A stretch of DNA of 7,757 nucleotides from Cyanobacteria bacterium UBA7694 (GTDB lineage Bacteria; Cyanobacteriota; Sericytochromatia; UBA7694). Every line of letters starts with the position of its first letter. The first letter of the stretch is position 1. The notes beneath the pieces are model-generated. The model made no database searches. It was not told the origin of the DNA and was given only the letters and a program-made list of their open reading frames with translations. This document shows positions 1 through 5,227 of this stretch, one piece after another. Made by a program: the position numbers and the translations under genes. The stretch spans positions 1-7,757 of the forward strand of contig DLGM01000378.1 in assembly GCA_002482705.1 (NCBI GenBank). Reading direction: 5' to 3'.

Positions 1-1
1 G

Positions 2-37
2 AGTGTGGTTGTTAAGTACCAAGTGACGGTGGATTGA
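2..37 (+). CDS. Possible C-terminal tail of an upstream gene (partial)
   Basis: Frame 2 is open from the window edge and reads SVVVKYQVTVD followed by TGA at 35-37. The alternating hydrophobic/polar pattern looks like a final beta strand. The stop lies 4 bp before the hairpin of a strong terminator, where a gene end is expected. Only 11 residues are visible, so no family can be named, and the reading rests on its position rather than on similarity. Confidence 0.4.
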   Translation, partial: SVVVKYQVTVD

Positions 38-41
38 GGAC

Positions 42-80
42 AAAAAAAGCCTCCCGGTGTAATACCGGGAGGCTTTTTTT
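42..80. terminator. Bidirectional intrinsic terminator
   Basis: A perfect inverted repeat has arms 42-58 and 64-80 and a 5-nt loop (GTAAT). Each arm has a 10-bp GC-rich core (GCCTCCCGGT) flanked by seven A on the left and seven T on the right. Both strands therefore give a GC hairpin followed by a U tract. It sits between the putative plus-strand gene end at 37 and the stop of the minus-strand gene at 87, and can terminate both. Confidence 0.93.
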
Positions 81-86
81 ATGGGC

Positions 87-533
87 TTAGGTGAGTTGTG
101 AGAGGGTGTGCTCAATATGCCGGTTCACCGCCAAAGCGAGGATATTGGCCAGCACGGCCTGTTGTTCGGCATCGCTGAGGTCATGGCAACCGGGCAAGCG
201 CCGTAATTCGGCGTATTCCTCGTCGAGGGCACGTACTTCCACTTCGAGGGCCGCATGATCATGGCGATATTGATTGCGCAAGGCTTGGATGCGCAGGGTA
301 TACTCTTCTTGTAGTTCGCTGCGGGTGATGATTTCTGCCACGGCTTCGGCCAGTGCCTCGTCTAGGTCTGGGGCTGGGGGGAGTGTTGCCAAGACTTGCT
401 GACGCGCAGCTTCAAGTGCCAAAGCCAAATGGGTATGCAACTCTGGGGCATCAGTGCGTTGCACATAATTGAGAATATAGGCTTGTTCCGGATATTCCGG
501 GCTGAATTCAAGGGCGGGCTCAGTCGTTAACAT
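87..533 (-). CDS. Hypothetical acidic, coiled-coil-like protein
   Basis: I do not recognise this 148-residue protein. It has no signal peptide, no membrane segment and a single cysteine (in PGCHD, near residue 116). It is rich in Ala, Leu, Glu and Gln. Residues about 45-112 show heptad-like spacing of Leu/Ile/Ala among charged residues (for example SELQEEYTLRIQALRNQY, then LEVEVRALDEEYAELRRL), suggesting long helices or a coiled coil. Residues 120-146 look like another helix. The ATG at 531-533 is preceded by AAAGGAA at about 7 nt, a good ribosome binding site. Codon use is biased like a real gene. It is transcribed away from the methyltransferase gene and ends 6 bp before the shared bidirectional terminator, so it is probably a single-gene unit. 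A structural or partner-binding role is possible, but nothing in the sequence identifies it. Confidence 0.8.
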   Translation of the reverse strand: MLTTEPALEFSPEYPEQAYILNYVQRTDAPELHTHLALALEAARQQVLATLPPAPDLDEALAEAVAEIITRSELQEEYTLRIQALRNQYRHDHAALEVEVRALDEEYAELRRLPGCHDLSDAEQQAVLANILALAVNRHIEHTLSQLT

Positions 534-665
534 AGGTTTCCTTTGGCTGGGTTATCCCAGCTCGGCTCTGCTTCTTTTATACTGGTTATAACACTTTTAG
601 CGAGGTTTGGGCACAGGTTATTTCATGATAATTTTAAAATTTCGTCATATTAATGTAACATATCT
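534..665. promoter_or_regulatory. Divergent intergenic region with candidate promoter elements
   Basis: This 132-bp stretch separates two divergently transcribed genes, so both promoters should lie here. Toward the methyltransferase gene, GATAAT (627-632) and TATTAA (648-653) are possible -10 boxes, but neither has a convincing -35 at the right distance. A 12-bp AT palindrome (AATTTTAAAATT) spans 630-641. Toward the minus-strand gene, TATAAA-like sequence lies around 577-582 on the opposite strand. A small inverted repeat (546-561, GCTGGG-TTAT-CCCAGC) falls in that gene's 5' leader, just upstream of its ribosome binding site. No promoter can be fixed by eye. Confidence 0.35.
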
Positions 666-1361
666 ATGATTCACACTCCAAATGCCCCTGAGCCGGTCTA
701 TCGCAACGCGGGAAATCTTCCTGCACTGGCATTGATTCCTGAATCGTGTGGGCTCGCTTTGGATTTGGGCTGTGGGGCCGGAGACAATGCGCGTTTATTG
801 CAGACTCAGGGATGGGTGGTGGATGGGCTGACCCGTTCAGCACTGGAAGCACAGGAGGCACAAGCCGTTTGTCGCCAAGTGTGGGTCCACGATCTTGAGC
901 AGGGTTTGCCGATCACGCTTTCCGCCCGTTACGATCTGATTTTTTGTTCCCATATTCTCGAACATCTTGCCGATCCGGCCCAATTGTTGCGGCAACTTCA
1001 TGACCGTTTGAGCCCTACAGGTGTGTTGGTGGTTGCTTTGCCTAATCTGATGCATTATCGCAGCCGTTGGCCCTTGATTTGGGGCCGCTTTGAATACACC
1101 GAGATGGGGGTGATGGATCGTACCCACTTGCGCTGGTTCACCTTTGACAGTGGTCAGCGCTTGTTACAGGCCAACGGTTTTGTACTGGAAGTGGCCACCG
1201 TTGAGACCTCGTTGCCGCCAGGTAAGCTGACCCGCCATTTTCCAGCAAGGGTACAGGTTGGGATACGCGCCTTGCTGAGGGCGATTTCCCCCGGTTTTTT
1301 TGGTTTGCAGCTCTTGTATCGCGCTCGCTCTGCGGTTGCGGCCCAGGCCGGGGGCGCGTAA
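666..1361 (+). CDS. Class I SAM-dependent methyltransferase
   Basis: This 231-residue protein has a Rossmann-type methyltransferase fold (Methyltransf_11/23 type). Motif I, LDLGCGAGDNAR (about residues 32-43), forms the S-adenosylmethionine loop. YDLIFCSHILEHL (89-101) is the strand-4 and LEHL motif, and a PN motif (126-127) follows strand 5. DRTHLRWFT (151-159) and LLQANGF (166-172) resemble the C-terminal part of methyltransferases found with polysaccharide or lipid biosynthesis genes. The methyl acceptor cannot be inferred. The ATG at 666 is the only plausible start: an in-frame TAA lies at 651-653 and motif I begins 30 residues in. No Shine-Dalgarno sequence is visible, so initiation may be leaderless or weak. 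It lies 51 bp upstream of the methionine aminopeptidase gene on the same strand, probably in one transcript. Confidence 0.9.
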   Translation: MIHTPNAPEPVYRNAGNLPALALIPESCGLALDLGCGAGDNARLLQTQGWVVDGLTRSALEAQEAQAVCRQVWVHDLEQGLPITLSARYDLIFCSHILEHLADPAQLLRQLHDRLSPTGVLVVALPNLMHYRSRWPLIWGRFEYTEMGVMDRTHLRWFTFDSGQRLLQANGFVLEVATVETSLPPGKLTRHFPARVQVGIRALLRAISPGFFGLQLLYRARSAVAAQAGGA

Positions 1362-1398
1362 CATAGAGGAAGAGCTACATATCCTTTGGCTCGTTATT

Positions 1399-1404
1399 GA
1401 AAGG
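1399..1404 (+). promoter_or_regulatory. Ribosome binding site of the methionine aminopeptidase gene
   Basis: GAAAGG lies 8 nt before the ATG at 1413. It supports that start over an in-frame ATG at 1449, which would remove the conserved N-terminal helix. Confidence 0.7.
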
Positions 1405-1412
1405 CCCATTCC

Positions 1413-2258
1413 ATGATTCAGATTAAAAGCCAGGAAGAAATTGCCCGCATGCGTGAAAGTGGCCGGATTGCCGCTGCTGCGCTGGACATGCTCTCCGAAT
1501 ATATTAAGCCCGGCATTACCACCGAAGAAATCAACGAGTTGTGTTTCGATTTTGCCCTCAGCCATGACTGTTATCCCTCACCGCTGTTTTATGGCAAAAA
1601 CCCCCCTTTTCCCAAAAGCCTGTGCACCTCTATTAACGAGGTGATCTGCCACGGCATTCCTTCGAAAAAACGCAAATTGCAAGATGGCGATATTGTCAAT
1701 TTGGATGTGACCGTTTATAAAGGCGACTTCACCGCCGAAGACATTCGCAAGCACCTCAGCCGCAAAAAGAGTGACTATTTCCCCTATGCCCACCGAGGCT
1801 ACCACGGCGACACCAATCGCACCTTTATTGTCGGGGATGCCCCCGATGAAGTGAAAAAGCTGGTTGAAGTCACTTATGAGTGTATGATGCGCGGTATCCA
1901 GACTGTTAAGCCCGGCTCCCGCTTGGGCGATATTGGCCACGCCATTCAAAGCCATGCTGAAGCCCATGGTTATTCGGTCGTACGTGACTTTACAGGTCAC
2001 GGGATTGGCCGGGGTTTCCACGAAGATCCCCAGGTGCGCCATTATGGCCTCGCCAATACCGGGGCGATGCTGCGCAAAGGCATGACCTTTACCGTTGAGC
2101 CGATGATCAATATGGGCACCTATCACTCCGAGCTACTTGGCGATGGCTGGACTGCTGTGACCCGTGACGGTTCGCTTTCAGCTCAGTTTGAACATACCCT
2201 GCTGGTGACGGATGACGGCTTCGAAATTTTCACTCTTTCGCCTGCAACGGGTAAATAA
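1413..2258 (+). CDS. map: Methionine aminopeptidase, type I, with 24-residue insertion
   Basis: Removes the initiator methionine from nascent proteins; a cytoplasmic, dinuclear-metal enzyme of the pita-bread fold. The 281 residues include CTSINEVICHGIP with the catalytic-site His80. The metal ligands are Asp98 (in NLDVT), Asp133 (in HGDTNR), His196 (in TGHGIG), Glu229 (in TVEPM) and Glu260 (in QFEHT). His203 (in GFHED) is the second conserved active-site histidine. The E. coli enzyme is 264 residues with its two aspartates 11 apart. Here they are 35 apart because of a basic/aromatic insert at residues 105-128 (DFTAEDIRK to FPYAHR). There are also about 3 extra residues near 62-65 (KNPP). Everything is in one frame with no stop, and no ligand is lost, so an active enzyme is likely. 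It is probably cotranscribed with the upstream methyltransferase gene, 51 bp away. Confidence 0.97.
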   Translation: MIQIKSQEEIARMRESGRIAAAALDMLSEYIKPGITTEEINELCFDFALSHDCYPSPLFYGKNPPFPKSLCTSINEVICHGIPSKKRKLQDGDIVNLDVTVYKGDFTAEDIRKHLSRKKSDYFPYAHRGYHGDTNRTFIVGDAPDEVKKLVEVTYECMMRGIQTVKPGSRLGDIGHAIQSHAEAHGYSVVRDFTGHGIGRGFHEDPQVRHYGLANTGAMLRKGMTFTVEPMINMGTYHSELLGDGWTAVTRDGSLSAQFEHTLLVTDDGFEIFTLSPATGK

Positions 2259-2310
2259 ACACAAATAGCGCATATAGCAGGCGGCGCGTTCCCCTGTATG
2301 TGTTTAAAGG

Positions 2311-2358
2311 GTCTTTGTTTTTGCTCTTTTGTGAGAAGAAACAAAGACCTTTCGGTCT
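2311..2358 (+). terminator. Hairpin pair downstream of map, possible terminator or processing structure
   Basis: GTCTTTGTTT (2311-2320) is exactly complementary to AAACAAAGAC (2339-2348), giving a 10-bp stem. A one-base bulge allows about 4 more pairs (AAAG at 2307-2309 region with CTTT). A second hairpin, AGACC (2345-2349) with GGTCT (2354-2358) and loop TTTC, shares 2345-2348 with the first, so the two cannot form together. No U tract follows, which weakens the terminator reading. Confidence 0.35.
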
Positions 2359-2497
2359 GATCGTGCATAAATAGGCCCATTGCCTTAGTCAGCACTTTTA
2401 TGACGGGGCCGGGTTTAACCCTGATTGAACGTTGGAGCACCCGCCAAGCTACTTAGTCGCATTATATTTATTTTGCACCCTATGTCGTAATTTGTGT

Positions 2498-2539
2498 TTT
2501 ACATTTGGGTGTTTACAAGGTATGCTATTTTTATATTTA
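2498..2539 (+). promoter_or_regulatory. Two overlapping sigma70-like promoter candidates for the lipoprotein gene
   Basis: Candidate 1 is TTTACA (2498-2503), a 17-bp spacer, then TATGCT (2521-2526). Candidate 2 is TTTACA (2512-2517), a 16-bp spacer, then TATTTA (2534-2539). Either gives a short leader before the ribosome binding site at 2562. The region is AT-rich, so such matches arise easily by chance. Confidence 0.4.
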
Positions 2540-2561
2540 CCCTCTCATCTCTAGAGTATAC

Positions 2562-2567
2562 AAAGGG
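2562..2567 (+). promoter_or_regulatory. Ribosome binding site fixing the lipoprotein start
   Basis: AAAGGG lies 7 nt before the ATG at 2575. It decides the start: the upstream in-frame GTG at 2494 has no such site and would bury the signal peptide inside the protein. Confidence 0.75.
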
Positions 2568-2574
2568 CTATCTT

Positions 2575-3873
2575 ATGAAAATATTCTATACATTTTCGAT
2601 ATTACTTTTATTCACGGCCTGTGCTTCTGACCCCATTGTTTCGGGAGATATATTACCGAGCCCTGAATCCACTCCTACGGCACTAATCCCCACTCCAGTA
2701 GTTTCCATGACTCCGAGTACAAAGCCCTCAGCTTCTGCATCGGCCCCTGTATTTTTATTAGAAGAAGAGTCTACGCCTTCCCCCATCCCGTCACCCTTGG
2801 CTACCCCGACCCCTTCTCCGACTGCTACACTGCCGATTGAAGGCCCTCATGTGGTGGCATTAGTCGCTGCTAATAACGTCAATACCCTGGACCCCTCTGA
2901 TTTGCGTTTCTCGCTGCGCTTTAGTGAGCCCATGGATCCAGAAAGCATCAAAAATGCGCTTTCTTTACATGTGCACCAAGATGCCATGCTGCATTTGCAA
3001 GTGTCGTCACGAAAACTATTTGAGACGCTTGCAAGCTTACCTCGCCCTGTTTCTCCGGCTCAGCCTATGACAGATAAGCCACGTCTCCTTAACAGTCATG
3101 ATTTTAACCTAACCTGGAATGAATCCCAAGATCTTTTTACTTGGACTGCGCGTCGAGCTTCGCTGGCATTGCCCAATGACGCTGATCCAGGTGTTGCGCC
3201 CGCTTATGCGCTGAGCTTTTATTCGGGGGGACAGGCACATACATTACGCACTCAGAGTGGCAAGACCGTTGCACAAAATTGGTTTGCCAGTTCAACGGGG
3301 GCTCAGGATTATGTGCGTATTAAGCTCCAGGCCAATACCAAGCGCTTCGAATTGAGCTCCATCCAGGCTCATGGGGGCGGGTTGGTTGCTCATTTTACAA
3401 CACCCTTGGCTAAGGTCACACCTTGGGGGGTATTGAGTGCTGCTCATCCACAACTGAATGATAATGTACAGCGCAGCCCTTTGCATGCGAGCAATTATCG
3501 GGTGAGCCTTTATCATAAGTATTCATTTGCCCGGTATGCCACGTTAGTGGCCGAATTTAACTGGGGCGATCTAACGCATAATGCTGCGGGCGACGAAATT
3601 TCAGGTGCTGGTACAGTCGAATGGTTTAGTCAGGATAATCAAGTTTGGAGTGCCACTACGCCCCAGACCTTTGATGCTGTCTCTGCTGTGCGTTTGGTTC
3701 CTCCTGCTGAGCACCCGGATTTATTGCTTTATTCCTCTTCTGACCCCAATTCCAGCACTTATCTCACTCTGGAAGTGCTCTCAGATATTTATGATGCAGA
3801 GAGCCAACGCTTGCGCTCACCCGCAAAACGTTGGGCCAGCAACGAGGTTGTAGCCAGTAAGAAGAAGCCTTAG
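2575..3873 (+). CDS. Lipoprotein with Pro/Thr/Ser-rich linker and bacterial Ig-like (SbsA-type) domain
   Basis: This 432-residue exported protein starts with a short lipoprotein signal, MKIFYTFSILLLFTAC, with the lipid-anchored Cys at residue 16. Ala follows the Cys, which in many Gram-negative bacteria favours outer-membrane sorting. Residues 28-87 form a flexible linker rich in Pro, Thr and Ser (PSP, TPTPSPT and similar). A bacterial Ig-like domain of the SbsA type begins near residue 91: PHVVALVAANNVNTL, then LRFSLRFSEPMDPESI, the usual F-S-E-P-M-D signature. A second, weaker Ig-like unit may lie at about 257-350 (FELSSIQ, VAHFTTPL, SNYRVSLY). No catalytic motif was seen, so a surface structural, adhesion or binding role is inferred. 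An alternative start (GTG 2494) is rejected on signal-peptide and ribosome-binding-site grounds. Its stop overlaps that of the convergent cysteine-cluster gene. Confidence 0.85.
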   Translation: MKIFYTFSILLLFTACASDPIVSGDILPSPESTPTALIPTPVVSMTPSTKPSASASAPVFLLEEESTPSPIPSPLATPTPSPTATLPIEGPHVVALVAANNVNTLDPSDLRFSLRFSEPMDPESIKNALSLHVHQDAMLHLQVSSRKLFETLASLPRPVSPAQPMTDKPRLLNSHDFNLTWNESQDLFTWTARRASLALPNDADPGVAPAYALSFYSGGQAHTLRTQSGKTVAQNWFASSTGAQDYVRIKLQANTKRFELSSIQAHGGGLVAHFTTPLAKVTPWGVLSAAHPQLNDNVQRSPLHASNYRVSLYHKYSFARYATLVAEFNWGDLTHNAAGDEISGAGTVEWFSQDNQVWSATTPQTFDAVSAVRLVPPAEHPDLLLYSSSDPNSSTYLTLEVLSDIYDAESQRLRSPAKRWASNEVVASKKKP

Positions 3874-3887
3874 CTTATAAGGGCTTC
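3864..3887. terminator. Weak hairpin over the convergent stop codons
   Basis: GAAGCC (3864-3869) pairs with GGCTTC (3882-3887). Inner CTT/AAG pairs are possible with one bulge. The hairpin covers both stop codons. Only short T-rich sequence follows it on the minus strand (TTCTT) and A-rich sequence on the plus strand, so termination is uncertain. Confidence 0.3.
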
Positions 3888-4610
3888 AAAATCGGGCGTT
3901 GGCTGCCAGTTATCTCCCAGGTGTCCATCCGGTGTCAGGTGGCTAAACAGCCACAGCGGCAAGGTGGCTGCAACACCTCCAAAGGCTTGGTTGAGGGCAT
4001 ATACCTTTTCAATGAATTTGTTCCAAGCGGGCAGTTCGAGCCCTGCGATCTGCCGTGCTTGTAAGTCTTCGAGCAGGGTATCGGCTGCCATTTGGCAGGC
4101 AAAAACACTTGGGTCACGGCCAGGCAAACGCAAGGTAAAGTTGCCAAAACCCCGGCAGATAGCCGGTCGTACTGGATAAATGCTGCACATCTGGTCGCGT
4201 AAAAAGGGGCATTCTAGGCAGCCAATGGGGGGCATGGGGGTTTTGCTCAGGGGTTCTTGGATGCGTTCCTGCTCTTGTAATAACAGGGGGATTTGGCTGC
4301 GGTGCAGGCGCTCATTGCGGGCCAATACATCTGCCACGACTTCGGCTGGCATCTGGGTTTTGAGATACACATAAATCACGGCCCATTCGGCAGCCGTGGT
4401 GCGAGGCAGACCGGAGTCGATACAGCATTGGCTGCACCCGGCTTTACAAGGGATCGCTGGGTATTCCTGACCGACCCGGAAAGCGAGGAAGTCGATCAGG
4501 TAATTGACGTCGAAGACATCATCCGTTTGCGCCACATTGGTGGTATGGGCCAATAAATGGCCGATCTGGATAATGCTATCGCGTAAGCTGATGTTGATAG
4601 GCGAGTTCAT
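3870..4610 (-). CDS. YkgJ-type cysteine-cluster (CxxCxxCC-like) protein
   Basis: This 246-residue protein belongs by motif to the YkgJ/CxxCxxCC family (putative zinc- or iron-binding proteins of unknown biochemical role). Counted from the GTG at 4613, cysteines lie at 56, 60, 63 and 64 (CKAGCSQCC) and at 132, 135, 143 and 153 (CLECPF, then MCSIYPVRPAICRGF), with a further Cys at 173. Eight cysteines in two groups, plus the YPVRPAICR segment, are the family hallmark and probably bind a metal ion or Fe-S cluster. The ORF opens with GTG (4613) then ATG (4610). I chose the ATG because a weak GTGAG lies just upstream; the difference is one residue. The start lies inside the 3' end of the upstream ligase fragment (35-bp overlap), typical of translational coupling, so the two were once neighbours in an operon. 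No signal peptide is seen; probably cytoplasmic. Confidence 0.85.
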   Translation of the reverse strand: MNSPINISLRDSIIQIGHLLAHTTNVAQTDDVFDVNYLIDFLAFRVGQEYPAIPCKAGCSQCCIDSGLPRTTAAEWAVIYVYLKTQMPAEVVADVLARNERLHRSQIPLLLQEQERIQEPLSKTPMPPIGCLECPFLRDQMCSIYPVRPAICRGFGNFTLRLPGRDPSVFACQMAADTLLEDLQARQIAGLELPAWNKFIEKVYALNQAFGGVAATLPLWLFSHLTPDGHLGDNWQPTPDFEALIS

Positions 4611-4860
4611 CACGGCTCACAATCGCAATCAGGGCAAGTAAGAACCAAAATAAAATTTGCAGGGGCGGGCGGAAGAAAATGGTATCCACCATGCCATGGA
4701 CCAGAAGCCCCGTCAGGCCAGTAAAGGCAGCGGCTAAAAACAGGCGTGAAGTGTAGTCAATGTCTTGGACCACGCCCCACAGGCAGCGGGCCAAATGGAC
4801 GACCAACATGAAGAGAAAGAGCGCAATGCCGATAATGCCCATCTCGACCCAGACGCCATT
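4576..4860 (-). pseudogene. C-terminal fragment of an O-antigen ligase/IctB-like membrane protein
   Basis: On the minus strand, from about 4860 the frame reads NGVWVEMGIIGIALF and continues for about 95 residues to a TAG at 4576-4578. E-x-G-x-x-G-hydrophobic, followed by two more hydrophobic segments with LVHGMVDTIFFRPPL and FWFLLALIAIVS, is the typical tail of Wzy_C/O-antigen ligase proteins, including cyanobacterial IctB-like ones. Family members are usually 400 residues or more with 10-12 membrane segments; here only the last three remain. The first Met (4842) lies inside the conserved segment, so it is not a true start, and a stop occurs at 4864-4866 in frame. The conserved sequence ends where the CcsA-like sequence begins on the other strand. 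It overlaps the cysteine-cluster gene by 35 bp. Loss of the 5' part makes function unlikely. Confidence 0.75.
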
Positions 4861-5139
4861 ATTTTACATGCCCGCTGGGGTGGCCTGGCCAAAAAGCGCG
4901 GCATTGCCCTGTTGGCCATTGGCGGCAATATTATTACCGCCTGGTCGTGGTTTGGAGTCAATATGCTGGGCGTGGGCCTGCACTCTTACGGCTTTACCGA
5001 CAAGGCCTTTGTCGGATTGGCCGGGTTTGTGCTGCTCAACCTGCTGGTGATCTTCCTGGGCTCATTGCTGCCCGAAGAACACTGGCTCAGCTTCCGCAAG
5101 GAATCGCCCCCAACGCCCAAAGAAGCCACGGCTGAATAA
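4855..5139 (+). pseudogene. ccsA: C-terminal fragment of CcsA/ResC-type cytochrome c biogenesis protein
   Basis: The plus frame reads AIILHARWGGLAKKRG, then GNIITAWSWFGVNMLGVGLHSYGF, and ends EATAE before TAA at 5137-5139. This is the C-terminal end of CcsA/ResC heme-handling proteins of system II cytochrome c maturation, which move heme across the membrane and join it to apocytochromes. The two family-conserved histidines of this part are present: the membrane one in LHAR and the periplasmic one in GLHSY, 38 residues apart. The tryptophan-rich WWD motif and all earlier membrane segments are missing, so the product cannot be complete. The ORF can be extended left to an ATG at 4765, but those residues (MDHAPQAAGQ onward) are hydrophilic and antisense to the ligase fragment, hence not native. 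Two hydrophobic segments and a hydrophilic tail remain. A terminator follows 12 bp after the stop. Confidence 0.75.
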
Positions 5140-5150
5140 GCCCACCGCAC

Positions 5151-5181
5151 AGGCCCGCCATGATGGCGGGCCTGGCCTTTT
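5151..5181 (+). terminator. Intrinsic terminator after the ccsA fragment
   Basis: AGGCCCGCC (5151-5159) pairs with GGCGGGCCT (5165-5173) around the loop ATGAT. GGCC and four T follow at 5174-5181. It lies 12 bp after the TAA at 5137-5139, as expected for the native end of that gene. The T run is short and slightly displaced, but the stem is strong. Confidence 0.75.
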
Positions 5182-5206
5182 AAAAAATGACAACGTGGTG
5201 AAACGG

Positions 5207-5227
5207 AAGATAGCGGCAGCCTATCTT
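5207..5227 (-). terminator. Weak hairpin at the end of the fic gene
   Basis: AAGATAG (5207-5213) pairs with CTATCTT (5221-5227) around a 7-nt loop. It overlaps the fic stop codon (5226-5228). On the minus strand it is followed by TTCCGTTT, a poor U tract, so termination is possible but unproven. Confidence 0.3.

Larger units (their letters stand above)
2259..2574. other. 316-bp non-coding region with hairpins and promoter-like sites
   Basis: I see no convincing gene here. The stretch holds an inverted repeat at 2311-2348, a small overlapping hairpin at 2345-2358, an unpaired GGGTTTAACCC palindrome near 2410, and AT-rich promoter-like sequence from about 2460 to 2545. No tRNA fold and no classical U-tract terminator for the aminopeptidase gene were found. 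Confidence 0.6.

Noticed and set aside
1578..2126. 182-residue minus-strand ORF
   Set aside because: It lies entirely antisense to the methionine aminopeptidase gene, whose motifs are unmistakable; it is a frame shadow.
2390..2460. tRNA-like segment around GGGTTTAACCC
   Set aside because: The palindrome vaguely resembles a T arm, but no acceptor stem, D arm or anticodon arm can be folded around it.
2494..2574. GTG at 2494 as start of the lipoprotein gene (27 extra residues)
   Set aside because: It has no ribosome binding site and overlaps promoter-like AT-rich sequence. The ATG at 2575 has AAAGGG at 7 nt and begins a normal lipoprotein signal peptide.
4576..4842. A complete 88-residue small membrane protein starting at ATG 4842
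   Set aside because: Conserved ligase-type residues (NGVWVE) continue upstream of that Met in the same frame, so it is an internal Met of a truncated gene.
4765..5139. A complete 124-residue plus-strand protein starting at 4765
   Set aside because: The first 30 or so residues are antisense to the conserved ligase tail and are hydrophilic. Only the part from about 4855 resembles a known protein, so this is a chimeric frame at a junction.
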